A DNA stretch of 64,000 nt, taken from Chrysoporthe austroafricana (taxonomy: Eukaryota; Ascomycota; Sordariomycetes; Diaporthales; Cryphonectriaceae). Positions 11,715 to 24,400 of the stretch are shown piece by piece. Made by a program: the position numbers and the translations under genes. The notes beneath the pieces are model-generated. The model worked only from the letters and a program-made list of their open reading frames with translations, was not told the origin of the DNA and made no database searches. The stretch lies in assembly GCA_001051155.2 (NCBI GenBank), contig JYIP02000004.1:3342383-3406382 (forward strand). The letters run 5' to 3'. Numbering within the stretch: position 1 is the stretch's first letter; each line of letters opens with the position of its first letter.

Positions 11715-13320
11715 CTAGTGGCAGGTCAGTGAACCGGCCGTAAGAATGTGAGAAGATATCTCCGGAAGCAGGGACATTGAGTCCCTCTGGACCCGACCTG
11801 ATCGCCCCCTTGGCGTATGCTCCGGCCACGAACTATCGACGGTCCGCGGAGCAGGCTGAGACAAGCCTCGCGAAGGACTGCGCAAGATGGCGCCTTGTCA
11901 CATCTGGGCGACAGGACGGCTCGCTGGGGGCGAAGATGGGCCTCGTGGCAACGATGAGCTTGGGGGGTGTGCGGGCATCTTACTCCTGCTCCTCCCTCCG
12001 CTCCTCTCCCCTCCGCCGCAGCTCGCTCTCGGAAAACAAGGTTCGGATCTGACCAGTCCCGATGGGAGGGAGCTCAATCGCAAGAGTGCACCGCGTCGGA
12101 AAATACATCCTCCCGCGTGTGCCCACCGCTACTCGCATGAGCCCTCGAGCGTGCTCCGATCCCAGGGCGCGTCCCACAGGACAAGCCCTGCGGCATGTGA
12201 TTGCGAGTGACATCGGGGGCGAATGTATCTCTGGACGAGGGTCGCAGGGCAGGCCACCTGCCCATCAAACGCGAGGGCGATCGTCGTGGGGAGGGACGCA
12301 GATGGCGATCTAGGTTTGTTGAGCTATCGCATCCTTGGCCGGACTGGGTGCCCGCCGTACCTGAGCCGTTGTATGTTTGATACGCCAAGGGCGCAGAAAG
12401 TCTAAACCAGCTCCCCAATGTCCTGCGCCAGGGGGCTGGAGTTGCAGCAGTAGGGCAGTTGAAACGGGTGGCGATGGACGAGCTGACCGAGCCTGGAGCA
12501 AGGCTGCGCGAAGGACGTGCGAGATCGAGCTGGCCGGCGAGGTCTAGAACCGCAGACTGCCGCGACGTCGGCGACCAAGACGTCTGTGATCCTCCTCCCC
12601 CTGGTGTTTCCGCCCGCAGAGGTTGCCCAATGCCACCGTTGCGTTGCGTCGGAGAGCCGTCACCACGACCCTGCCCTCGCGATCCGTGTGACACGTCGCT
12701 CACGACGATGCAGCGTAGCAGCCAGCAGCCAGCAGCAAGCACGTGCGCACCAGCAGCCGGCGATCACAAGCCGTGGCGTCGTCTGTCCGGCCCGTAGGCA
12801 CGCGGGCGCCGCGGGACGATGCCTGGCGGGCGGGCTGAGCTGCGCGGCACGGATGTTTTGTTTGTTTCGAGTCGAGCAGCAGCGCAGCGCAGCGCGACGA
12901 CGCTGGGAGGGTCGACTGACGGCCGATGCGTCCCCGATCCGAGAGGTGCGCAGGAGGTCTTCCCTGCCGGGCCACGACGAGGCCAAGGGTACGGGACACT
13001 GGGGGGCAGGGACCAGCAGGTGAGGCAGGCGAAAGGACCGGTGAGGTGAGGTTGCGTAGCAGTGGTGAGCTGTCGTACCGCTCGACGTCGTCCGCCCTCA
13101 ACGTCGACCTCGAGCTGCACGACCACGACGCTGCCTGCCTCTGAAAAACAGTTTGCGCGCTAAGACGTCAAGGTGGGCCACCCCACTTCGGCTCTCTCGA
13201 CCGGGCATGCGCCCCATGCCGTGCGTGTAGTAAAGACCAGGGTGGTGCAGGGTACCGGGGTCGGGAGGTACGAAGCTGGCTCGGTACCTACGGATCGCGG
13301 GGTACTGGAGGCCTTCATGC

Positions 13321-13352
13321 GTACTCTAGTACCGTAGTACTCTAGTACCGTA
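13321..13352. repeat. 16-base tandem duplication in GTAC-rich patch
   Basis: Two exact adjacent copies of GTACTCTAGTACCGTA (13321-13336 and 13337-13352), followed directly by CCGGGGTACC. The surrounding 13.24-13.52 kb is unusually dense in GTAC/GGTACC palindromes. No coding context and no known element assigned. Confidence 0.85.
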
Positions 13353-15645
13353 CCGGGGTACCGCGGCACAGGGGAGACGCGGTGCGCCGTCAGGAGCGCA
13401 GGGTGGTCCGAGCCATCCCTGTCTCTGTGTCCCCTGCCACCATGCGCCGTGTACCCCAGCACAGCACCAGGGTACGTACTTACATGCTGTGCAGCATAGT
13501 ACGCGGTACTGCACACGCTGCAGTGCTGGGTAGCACTGGCATGACTGGGTAGCAGTACAGCAGCACTAGCGCCCCTCACCTCGCTCACGAGTCCCCACGC
13601 TCCACTGTCGCATATCCCATCATCATCCTACCCTCCTGATCCCAATCTCATCAATCTCGTCAACAACTCGCCTGCTGGCCTGGATAGCCCCAGCAACACC
13701 AGCCTGCTGCTGCCAGGCCGGTCTGTGGTCTGCCGCCAGGACCCGCCACCCGCTGTGTTTCCCCAGCCTCACCGCTCGCACCGGATCATATCGTACCGGA
13801 ACATGCTACGGTATCATTCTGTATGCCCGGCAGCGCCCATTCGCAACCTGCTTACGACGCCTCGTCGGCGAATCACCAACATGCCATCACCGCCATCACC
13901 GCCAGCCCACCGCCGCGCTACCGCGCCCGACGGCAGCAGTCACCGCCCTGGGAGCGTCTCGACCAGCCACCCGGCGTGAAACATGAGGTCGTCCAGTGCC
14001 GGCGGTGATTCGTTCGTGCAAACGATGAGCCGCGGACCGGCCAGCTGGGGTTGCCGCCGGGCCGAGGTACGTCAGTCAGCCTTGCGCGCGCCCCCGGCCC
14101 ATCCTGTTCTACCGTTTGAGCATAGTACGGACCTGTGCGCCAGCTGGTTCATGGTGGAGAGGTTGGATCCTGGGCGGTCCCATCCCCCGCCCATCGCCCG
14201 TCGCCCAGGGAGCTGGCTAGTGGGGAGCGAGGCCGTGGTTGATGCCACCAGGCAGGCCTGCACGGCTCGCTGCCGCGTCCTGGGCGATGGGCTGGCTGGG
14301 CTGGCTGGGCTGCGGCGCCAGACGAGCCGAGCGTTGGGGCTAGCAGCCCGGCCCAGCGTCTCGTGCCTCCTGCAGTACGGTCGAGGGCCATTCCTAGCGG
14401 CCCCCAAAGGCACTTGCTTCGCGTTCGCATAGTGCGTCCGTTAGAGGCAATCCGGCGACGGGAGCACGGATCTCAACCCGCCCCCCCCCCAATCCTCCTC
14501 GGGCATTTTGGCAGTCAGTTATGCAAGGACCATTTCCAAATCATGACACACGAGGGCAGCCGCTACTTCGTCCCGCCCCTCGCCCTCCTCAGTTTCATCG
14601 TGCCATGATGCGGGACCCAGCTGCCAGGCGAGAGGGCGTCACATGTGAGGGACAGGGCAGCCGACATCGAGATCCCGACCACTGGCGCCTGTGGACCCCC
14701 CCCCCACCTCTTCCCTCGCTCAGGTCCTCCAGGATATCTCCTTGTGCGCCGTCCGGCCGTTGAGCGTCCATCCAACACCCGCGGGGCAGGCGGACGCCAG
14801 CCTGCCCTTCCCCTAGCGCATGGCCCAGGGCTATCCCAGGGCACAGATCCGAGTACGACCGTCCCATCCCCAACCCCCCCGTCGCCCATCCCACCCCGAC
14901 GTCCCTGGACTGCAGAGTAGCGTCGCAAAGCGTATACCCTGAAAGTGGCCTGATTCTTTGGACGAGAGATCAATGGCTTGGCCCGGGACAGGCCAGCTAG
15001 ACCATGCGTGGCGCGACGAACGGGCTACCTGGCCTGGCCGCGCAGGGCGGTCCGGCCACCTTGTGATGAACATCTCTCGTCCGGTCGCCGGTCCAGCTGC
15101 CTGCCCTCGCCGGTCGGGGAAGTTGGCGTCTTGGCCGGGGGCCACCTGCAGCGCGCGGAGGGCACACCTCGCGCCGACAAGACGTCAGCAGTCGTCGAGG
15201 GCCAGACTCGCCCCCCGTCAGAGCAGAGGAGACCCTTCGCGCGCACCCCACGGCACTTGCTCGGCACGGGGCTCGCGCACCAGTCGGAATGCGCCCCTCG
15301 CCGCTGCAGCACCCGCAATGCAAGGCGCCCTTCTAAAAGTGCTCCAGAAGCGAGGAGCCAAATTTGTTCGTTTCGCTTGTGACAACCGTGCCCCGATAGG
15401 CTTAACCCCTGAACGTACCGGGCATGCACAAGCGATGAGGCCCAGGTGTGTGCCCGTCGCGAGGCAGGATGCCCTCAACTCCTGGCAGCCGGCAATGCCC
15501 CCCCACCCCCCGCACCCGCCCGGTGAAGGCGACGTGTGATGCATGCCACCGCAGCATCAACGGGAAGGCCACAGCGCAGCTGAGATCTCAGCCTCCACCA
15601 GATCTCTCGAGACCCGGCACGCGCACAGCTATAGGATGGCACCGA

Positions 15646-15661
15646 TATAGGGGCCCCTATA
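15646..15661. promoter_or_regulatory. Perfect 16-base palindrome with paired AGGGG cores
   Basis: TATAGGGGCCCCTATA is a perfect inverted repeat with no spacer. Each half contains AGGGG, the core of the fungal stress-response element bound by Msn2/Seb1-type zinc fingers. The palindrome is seen directly; the binding role is only an inference. It lies in the gene-poor interval between CRD1 and the WOPR gene. Confidence 0.5.
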
Positions 15662-15711
15662 GGCTTTCTCCCTGCAGCAACAGCGGCCCGCACGCACTGG
15701 GGCCCACGCGA

Positions 15712-15729
15712 GCGGGTGATATCACCCGC
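15712..15729. promoter_or_regulatory. Perfect 18-base palindrome, CGG-N10-CCG type
   Basis: GCGGGTGATATCACCCGC is a perfect 18-base inverted repeat. It contains inverted CGG triplets separated by 10 bases, the spacing recognised by Put3-type Zn2Cys6 dimers. It lies 50 bases from the preceding 16-base palindrome. Function is inferred from motif geometry only. Confidence 0.5.
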
Positions 15730-16732
15730 CGGCATTTTATGACAGCACTAACCGGCGCAACCAGCAGCAGGGCCCTGCGTTTCGTTTCACCATGGCGACT
15801 GTTGCGAGAGGTGCGGCACCTGGAGATCAGGGACAGGAGTCTTCTCAGGACGTCCGTGGGAAAAAAAGATGACAAAGGCCTTCCAGGCCGGCCCATCTGA
15901 TACACAAAGTTCGGTAGCGAAATCCTGATCTTCCGCCCTCGTACTACAGGTCTAGCACAGCTGCGAGGGACCGCTCGTGACCTGATAGCCGTCGGCACAT
16001 TCCTGGGGGGCTGCCTTATCACCGGGCCACCCACGGGACCTTACTTGGGATGCCGAGCGGTCAAGTCCGGTGCACGCGGTAGTAGTAGTACATGGGCAAA
16101 ATGCTGAATCTGTCAGGCCCCGCTTCCCGCTCCGTGAGGATGGTCTCTAGAATTATTCAACACCTGTAGAAACAGATCGCACTCTCTATAGGCAGGAAAG
16201 TCGGTAATCCTGGGCTAGATACAACGGCGGTGAAAACTACCTACACTTGAAGCGTCCCCCAGATGAAGATTGATGATTTTGTGACATGGGCAGTAGGCCT
16301 CCCGCAAATAATCCACTAGAAGCAGGAAAGAAAAAGAGAAAGAAAAACAGCTGTGATTTTCGTTTCCTTTTTTTTTCCCCCGGTTTTTTCTTTTTGGTTG
16401 CGGCAACCGCTAGCATCGGAACGAAGATGCCACGCTTCACGCCGTCTTTAAAAAAGAGCCCAATGTCCATCCTGAAGGAGAGTGGTTGCCCCTCGACGAT
16501 TCGTTGCGGCTTTCGGCACGCCTTGTAGAACGCAGCTGCTTGCAACAACCCCGGCGGGGGGTATCATCCACCTCGAGGCCTCGCGCGCCCGCGAGAGCCT
16601 TCCCGCGACCCTCGAACCAAGCACACATCCTCTCATAGTACGCTGCGTTCCTGATGGTTTATGTATTCGGGGGGAACGTTATCCGCCACTCCCAGAACAA
16701 CCCCCAATCCCGGCCTGGGTGTATGGTGATTA

Positions 16733-18416
16733 CTAGTGGTGGCCACCTGGACCCGGTGCGCCGTGCCACCCGTTTAACGGCCTCCCTGGTCCCGGCAGGT
16801 AGGAGTTACTCTCGTTGCCGCCACCGCCGCCGCCCCAGCTCGATGCGTTAAAGGGCGCGAAGAACTGATCGCCCCGGGCCGGCCCATCGATCGTACTGGC
16901 AGTCATGGGCGGTACGGAAGTCAGCGAGGGATTCCGTTGAGGTTTTCGCACCAGACATACTCACTGGAGGGTGCGTGGCCGTGGTCATTGATGGAAAGTC
17001 CATGGAGGATGTCATCGGGACAGGAGCATAAGCCACGGCTGCCGAGCTCGGAGGCAGCTCGCATGTAGTCGTGGAGGAGGGCGACGGGCCCATATTCGAC
17101 CCCGATGGTTTATACTCGGCGGTTTCCGCTGCGGCCGGTAGAGAAGGCATCGAGTATGAGGATGGTGTCGTCGCGCCTGCAAAGTAGGGTTGCCCGGTCC
17201 GCGTCGGGTCTGCTATTGGAGAGAAATATTCGTGCCCGTCGGGCGTCGTTGACTCGTAAGCATCTGAACGTCTTCGCTTGCCGGTACTATCGATCATGTG
17301 GGGCAAGTTCGAAGCAAATGTGTGCAGCTGTAATGCTGGCGCTCGTTGTCGCTGCTGCTCCCAAGAGACGAAGCTGGTAGAGGGGTGACCATAGTGGCCA
17401 CCCATCTGCATCCCCGATCCCATCGAATTGTGTACTGGGACGCCCATGTGGAACTGACTCGTGTTGTATGGGTTTGAAAGCATGTTGTTTGTCATCTGTG
17501 GTATCTGTGATAGAGACGAGGTTCGCTCCAGGACGGGTGTCTGGGAGTACGGGGCATGGGGCATCATCCCGAGGAGCAGAGCTCGATCGTCCAGGAAGCG
17601 AGGATCTTCTTGCTCGATCGGGACTCGGAAGTCTTGGAGCTGGATCAGCTCCGGTCGAGGTCTTATATGGACGAGCTTCGGGTCGTCGCCGGGATAGGGT
17701 AGCCTGTGATTCCTCGCGTCCTCCAGAGAATAGTAGCTGACGAGGTGATGCATGACGTTGTTCCACTTGATGCTGATGGTCTTCTTAATCAGTCCGCCTT
17801 CCTTGAACGGGTACGAATCGACGAGAGATCCCAAGAGCGCCCTTTCCCGCTCGTCGTTGAGCGATGTGGGCGCACCCGGTGTGCTGGGGTGACCACTTTG
17901 CTGCAAGTCGGGCTTGCCGTCCCTCTTTCGTTTGATGGCTCTCTTCTTGTCACCTGATGGAAAGTTCTTGTCGAGCTCTCGGTAGATAAGATAGTTGCCC
18001 AGGATCCTGCTTGGACTCCAGTTCTGACCGTCTGTCCAGCGCTTGATCCCGGAAGAGGACTCCTCGTAAACAAAGACGTTGCCACTGCGGATAAGATGTT
18101 CTCGCTCTCTGTCGTGTGGTCGGCGCGCCGTGTGCATGAGGCTGCCGGTAAGGCAGGCCTCGACAATCTTCAGCGCATCGATGGTGGACATCACCATTCC
18201 CCGCCAGGTGGGGACAAGCACATTGCCTGATGGTGTTGACGGGGACGGCAGTGGCTGCGGGTGATGTTGGGGCTGAGAGTGGTGTGAAGCAAGGTCTTCC
18301 ATGATGACTGGAGACTGCTGGCTTGCGGGGCCAAAGTCGGATGGTGTCGACTCTGGAGTGAGTGGTCCAGGAGGCTGGTACAGCGGGCGCGGACCGGATA
18401 AGGCCGCGCAGTGCAT
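16733..18416 (-). CDS. SGE1: WOPR-domain (Gti1/Pac2 family) transcription factor, Sge1/Ryp1/Wor1 type
   Basis: Master regulator family controlling morphological switching and virulence programmes (Wor1 in Candida, Ryp1 in Histoplasma, Sge1 in Fusarium). Exon 1 runs from the chosen ATG at 18416 (MHCAALSGPRPLYQPPGP) to 16965; the frame is open to a Met at 18539. Numbering from 18416, the first WOPR half (residues 70-149) contains PTWRGMVMSTIDALKIVEAC, RPHDREREHLIRSGNVFVYE and RWTDGQNWSPSRILGNYLIY. A basic stretch KKRAIKRKRDGKP (about 157-169) follows. The second WOPR half (about 189-245) contains EGGLIKKTISIKWNNVMHHL. The rest is Pro/Ser/Met-rich and disordered. RRPHDRE and ESSSGIKRWTDG favour the Sge1/Ryp1 branch over the Gti1/Pac2 branch. 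I infer a 100-base intron (16865-16964) joining to exon 2 at 16864-16733, which gives a Gly/Asn-rich tail ending GGHH and 527 residues. Without splicing the frame stops at 16848. Confidence 0.92.
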
Positions 18417-21400
18417 AGAGTTTGAGTGTGAAGCAATATATCTTGGGCAGGAAGAAGGTAGAACAGAGGATTTAGGCGCTCGTCGGTGCTGAAATGTGTT
18501 TGTCGGCTGTCGAATTAAGATTAGATCCCGCGGATTCAAGCAAGTTCAAATCTGAGGAAGCAAGCAACAGGGACTAGGGCGCAGTCTGTTCAATTCGTCG
18601 TCCAAGAGGGCAAAGAGTGAATAGACTGGAATCCGCGGTTGTGCAAGGGAAGCTGTGTCTTTTTGCTCGAAGTTGCTGAGGTGACCCCAAGTTCAGTCAA
18701 GGGTAGCCGTTTTGTGCTCACTGGTGAACAGCCTCGCTCGACGACGTTGCAACGTCGTAGGGCCCAGTTTAGACAGCCAGCTTCGTGTGAATCGTATTCG
18801 GAACAGGGATAACGAAGGTCGAGGAGAGCAAGGAGGCCGCACAGCCTCTGTCTTGGACATCAGCCTTCGGATGAGGTTATCTTCGCTCTCTAGCCGCTAG
18901 CAGAGGACGTTGAGTGATTTCGAGCTTAATCTATCGAGGGCGGTCTTGGATAGCTAGGAGATGTGAGGGAAAGTTGCCATTACATATATACGGACCTATT
19001 GATGATTAGCAGGCTGATTGCAGTCGACTCGAAGAGGGGAGCCCGATGCACTCTAGCTAGACTCGATGGGCTCCCCTGCCCGCAAAAAACCAGGACCACC
19101 GTAGTAACTGGCAGTCGCCGCCCGTATCGGTGCTAGGTGGGTACCTATGCTCTCTTGCTAGGGGCGTGCGGTTGAAAAAGCCAGAGGCACGTAGTAGGGT
19201 GCCCCGAGTGCTAAGCCACCTACCTAGTAGTAGATAGGGTCCGTGATAGTCGACAGGGACCCAGGGCCGGGTCAGTGACAGTAGGTAGGAATGGGCATCA
19301 AGGAGCTCGTCCCAATGTGAGGTGAGGGCTCTTCAGGGGGCGGGGCGTGGGCCAGGGGACAACATTCCAGCCCGCCAAGAACGCAGCAACGTCTCCTCCC
19401 CCGGGATCCCAGGGCTTGCTCACTCGATGGCCGGTTGTCCGAGGCGCGTTGTTAGTCCCCGCGCGGAGTCTTTCCCCGAGAGCCCGGAAGCAGCGGAGGA
19501 GTGCGCGATGAGACGACCCAGGAACACAATGAGGCTAACACAGTCTCTCCCGCCGCTTGGATTTAGGTTCTAGTGACAGGCGCCAGGCTTGGGCTTGGTC
19601 TCTGATATCGCCTCCCAGGACGGGAGACACTGGGCTGGTCCAGTATTCAAGGCGCGGGACCAGGCTGGCCGCCGTGGCTCTCTTTTATGTGAGAGGGCCC
19701 TGCGAAATCTCGTATGCTCCAACGGGATCATCGTTGGGCCGCTGGTCGAAGGCTCTCGGGGTGCCCAAGCTAGCCGCGCGACGTAGAGTCCGAGTGAGAG
19801 AGGACTCGAGCGTTGCAGGCTGCTACCATAGTAATAATGAGCCTTGGCGTCCACCGCAGGGCCCGAGGGGTCTCTCATCGCTTGGCCCGTTAAATCCTCC
19901 CACCAGCATTGGCTGTTTCTGCCTTGCGCCGTAGAGGCGAAGCTTCCGTGTTGCATTGACTTTGGTCTTGGCTTGAGGAGGCTCACATATTGGCCCGGCA
20001 AGTGCACCTGGAGGCTCGACTTCTCTCAGAGCAATGCGGTGACAGAAGCGAAGCCAAGGGAAGCTGGCACCCATCGATCATGAGACTTGATAGATGTGGG
20101 CCAGGGCGCAATTGCCTCAAACGACTTGTAGATCCATCCACCTGCGAAGCAACGGCAGCAGGGTTTCTGCGAGATGTCAAAGTCACAGCTGCTTCGACGC
20201 TGAAATGACGAGGGATCCCCCGGTGTGGAAGCGGCATTGCAACGATGCCCGTGGATACGACCACAAGTTCGCATCGCTGCGGGGCCAGACTCCAGAGAGG
20301 AGCCCGGGGCGGGAGGGCACGGGCACGTTTCTGCAAGCAACAGACACGAAGGGGACTTGGCCGGCAAGCCGCCCGTCACTTCACCTTATCATCAGACCGT
20401 TTCCTATGCGAAAGCGACTTGCTGGGGTTGTTGCCATCCATCATAGCTTCTCAGCAAGCCTGTACCCGCTACCCGCAAACGACGGACAATCTCCTTTTTT
20501 TTTTTTTTTCGTTCTGATTCCCTTCCTGCCAAGCCAGTGTGCTGCAAGACCACTCAACACGTGTGGTGTGGTCCAATAGGGTGTTCTGTATTCCTTCAGA
20601 GCTGCCGGCTGCCGAGTCAGACCTCTAGAACGGCACGGGGCAAGCGGTGAGGTCGCGCAGGAGGACATCGAGACGAGGCGTGCCCATTATGTTGTTAGCC
20701 AGGAGGAGACCTGGAAATAGTCTCGCGTCTCTCATCCTCAATACTTATTCTGTTGTCGGCCAAGAGGGCCTGATCCTCTCGACCACGTCACCCTCGAGGC
20801 TCCGGTCTGAATGGCCTCGCAAAACCAACCAGGCCATGGGATGGGAATCTCAGCTCCACCTTCTTCAGGTTAAAGCGGGGGTGCGTTTCATGCCTGGCTG
20901 CAACTGTCCATTGTCAAAGTCGTGCCACCAAGACGCCACGAGGTGAGGTGCAGACGTTTGCCTACGTCATGTGACTTGGATATGAGATCTCGAGATATGC
21001 CAATCTGAAAATTAAAATCGTCCACATTACCTATGGGGCATGGCCCGCCAAGGCCTGATGTCACTGGTTGGTCTCATCATATTTCATATCCGCAAGGCAA
21101 GGCGTCCCAGGAGGAGATCGGCACCCCGGTGGAGATTCTGCGGCTGTGGGGCCCTAACTCGCTACCCTTTCTCCCACGTGTGCTGTAATATGCCACGGTA
21201 CAAGGGCATTATGGTAGCAAGCCTGTGACGATAACCCCAGGCTGGCCTGGGCTGTCAACGGCCAAGGCTAGAGGCTTCAATCCAACGCCAAGTACTCGGC
21301 CCCAAAGCCAGGATAGTACATGTTTCCGAGGATCTGACTCTTCAGAAACACCCGTGCGCCAGCTGCTGAGAAGGCTTTTCCAATTCGAGCGCGCGCTGCT

Positions 21401-24400
21401 TCGTTATGCTGGTCCAACGGCCCCTCCGTCTGTGCTGCCCAAGGTCGCGGGCCCCATCTCCCTCCCTAACGCCCGGGGCGCGCGGTATCCCAAGAGGACA
21501 TGGACGTGACGTTTCAACCGGGTACGCGATGTCGTGTGTCGCATGATCGATACCATCCCGTCAGCCCGTCCAATAACCAATTGCAAACCCCCTGCGCCTC
21601 ACTACACCTTCAGCTGCTCTTGTTCTCGCCTGAGTCGCCGCTTTTGATCTGTTAATTCGCGCTGCGCACAGAGCAAATGACACAAAGGCTCTGTTTGCAT
21701 CGGTCCTTCATGAGGCCCAAACGCGCAATGATAATTGTGAGTCCGAGGAAAATGTGCCGAGCACGCCAAGACGACGAGCATTTTGCGCAGCCCAGAAGTG
21801 TATCCATTGCGACTGCTTATGATCAGATTGCATGCAGCCCCAAGGCGCCATTTAGGCCTATTTCCAAATTTGGCTCCAATGCCTAGATCCGTCCCCAGAG
21901 GCCGGGAGAGGGGGTCAAAATCCAATGAGGCGCACGTCTTCTACCCCTGTTGGCTTTCTACACAGCAGAGGCAGTCCGCCGGCTTCTGCGCATTCAGGGT
22001 GAGGATGAACACATAATGCCTTGCGACAACGCTCGCGCTAAAGACCCCGGTGATTGTCACAGCCTCGCTGCCTCGTAACCGTGGTCAGTCCTGTGGACCT
22101 CGCCGATCACTATCGCACATGGCCGGCAATATTACCAGGCGCAAGCTGGAAATCCACCCGCGTTCCTATTGAGGCAGGCTGTGATTATCTTCAGCGCGTC
22201 TCGGCCTCGGCGAAGTCCTCCGCTAAGAGTTGCGTTGTATTCCGAAACTTGCATGGCGCGGCCTTTTCGCATAACATGCCTCGTTCGGGTAGTCTGAGAA
22301 GACGTCTAACGGCCATCACTCGCTACTGAATGAGCAACATCCTATACCGACGCTGTGTTGGCGCTTGAAGTTGCAGTCGCCACCTTAGAACCCTGACGCT
22401 TGTAGCAACTACCGTGCCCTGTTGGGGCACCCGACGGCGAGCATCCTCTGTCTGAACTTCACCGGTGAACAAGTGGCTGTTTAGTGTCGCAGATCCATTA
22501 CTGCCCAAAAACGACGGGCATTCATCTGATGTCGTAGATGTGGCCGTTGATACTAAGGCATGAGACGACCTTGATGACCGCGTCTCCGCTGTAATGAGGT
22601 GACATTGCATTGAGGAGTCATGGCGAGCACTGCAGGCCTGTGTATTCAGGGGAGGCAAAGGCAACCCACTACCTCGTCACCGCTAGAATGCGATGAGCCC
22701 TTGTATCCCACTGGCCGCTGTCGATCGACGGTGAGCGCTGTAAGAAACCACCCTGCCCTCGAGAAATCCCTGGGTGCGATTTGCTCTCCTCAGTGTTACC
22801 CCGTAGTGTTAGTACGCGCGACATTGTAGGATAGGCATGTTCGTTTGGGCAACGAAACATACTAAGCCCCCCCCAGCAAAGACGGCGGCGAGAAAGCTTT
22901 GGGCATCAAGAAGCTCCACACGATGAGCCCCGTACAGGATTGTCTGAGGAGACCGGAACATAATGCCGGATCTGCGCCGCAATTTGTGTTGAAATATACG
23001 GGGTCCCGCTTTGGCATTGAATGGCTTTCAATCGCAATGCTGGAGACAAAGATCCTCCCTCAAAACTCTGAAAACTTCCCGAAGAACTTGTGTGGAGTGT
23101 TCATCACAAAAATATCCCGGGCCGGGCTTAGCGCACCTGATCTCGCCACCCAGGTCTATGATCCAGATCAACTTTGACCTTGCGCCGAACTTGATCATGC
23201 CCTCGGTGTTATTCTTGTCGAATTCAAGATTGGCCTCATCAGTGAAGCGGTGCCCTGCCGAACCCGTGGCTGGATATGCTGGGCAAATTAGCTCGTGTTC
23301 GTCGTGAAGAACCGTGACCGTCTGGACAAGTCTTTTCAGGTGGTTCAGCAACTCGTGTGAATGCAGCTGATACTGGATCCACGTTGATGAGAAGACGTTA
23401 CATTTGGCTGAGGATATCGGCCGAGAAGCTTGCCACTCGGACGCTCTGATCCACAGGCCGGGAATGCAGGCCAGGAAGCCCTCGTGAGATAGACTAAGAG
23501 CCAGGGGCCAACATGCTTGAGCCGCGTGCAAGCGTCGTGTGTTCAAGTTGCAGCTTGTGCCAACCGGGAGGGGGTTTAAGATCTCATCACGCCCGGAATA
23601 TTTCGTGCTGCGTTTCTGAGTTTGAGCGAGAGATGTTACAAAGACAGACAACGTTCTTCTGGGGCGGTTCAACTCAATTTCGGCATTTGAATCCGGTCTC
23701 CAGATGGATCGCATTAGGTCCGGGAGCTTCTTTCAAAACCTGGCGGCCTTCGGAACCTTGAATCTGACAGCCGCACTGCTTTGCCGTGGAAAGGTTTGGA
23801 GAGGTACCGGTGCCAAGCAGTTGTATCCAGAAAAAGCTGAGTGTTCACCGAGATCAGGGTCCTCCCGGTAATGATTACGGCCATCAAAACCCGGGGAGAC
23901 CGTCAACGCCCTGCCAGCCCTACATAGGCGAGCGAGCTTAAATGGATGTGCTCACGGCACGGACAGAACCTTGTTCTTAGACAATGAGCTGCTATGCAGC
24001 GTTTCCAATAGATGACGTGCACAGCAGATACCACCAGCGCCGAGCCGCCCAGGATGTGTTGTACCGCATTAAGACTCTCCAGGATTCAGATCACTATGAT
24101 GCCGGTGAGCTGTTGGGCGGACGATGTCGCACGGCCCGCCGGATGAGGACGGACACTGACGATGAAGCTGAACTTTGCGTTGAGGTTCATGCAGTTGCGG
24201 CTGCCAAGATTTCCATGTTGTAGCAGCGAGGGGAGGAACAATTGGTGCAAGACAGTCCAGCAGCACGAGATGAATCAGGGGCAGAACGTGTTGTGGTCAG
24301 GTGTCATGTCGCAGAACTCCTTGCCCACGGGTAAAGGGGGGAAAAGGCGGCTTTGCTGGCGATGAGTTGCTATCGGAAGACCTGACCGGCGTCTGATGTC

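Larger units (their letters stand above)
11715..16732. other. Long gene-poor interval, CRD1 5' side to SGE1/RYP1 3' end
   Basis: About 5 kb. The left 500 bases should contain the missing first exon and promoter of cardiolipin synthase. Frames there (for example 11980-12213 and 11898-12083, minus strand) could supply it, but no splice solution stands out. From about 12.3 to 16.7 kb I see no recognisable protein on either strand; the open frames are GC-rich shadows without family text. Distinct non-coding features are listed separately: a GTAC-rich patch with a 16-base tandem repeat near 13.3 kb, two perfect palindromes near 15.65-15.73 kb, and A/T homopolymer-rich sequence at 16.33-16.40 kb. 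Confidence 0.55.

Noticed and set aside
12074..14973. Many overlapping 100-220 codon frames on both strands
   Set aside because: All are GC-rich frames lacking conserved text and overlap one another on both strands, which is what chance openness at high GC looks like.
20495..20509. T15 run as a possible transposon tail
   Set aside because: Runs of this length are common between fungal genes and no element body is visible next to it.
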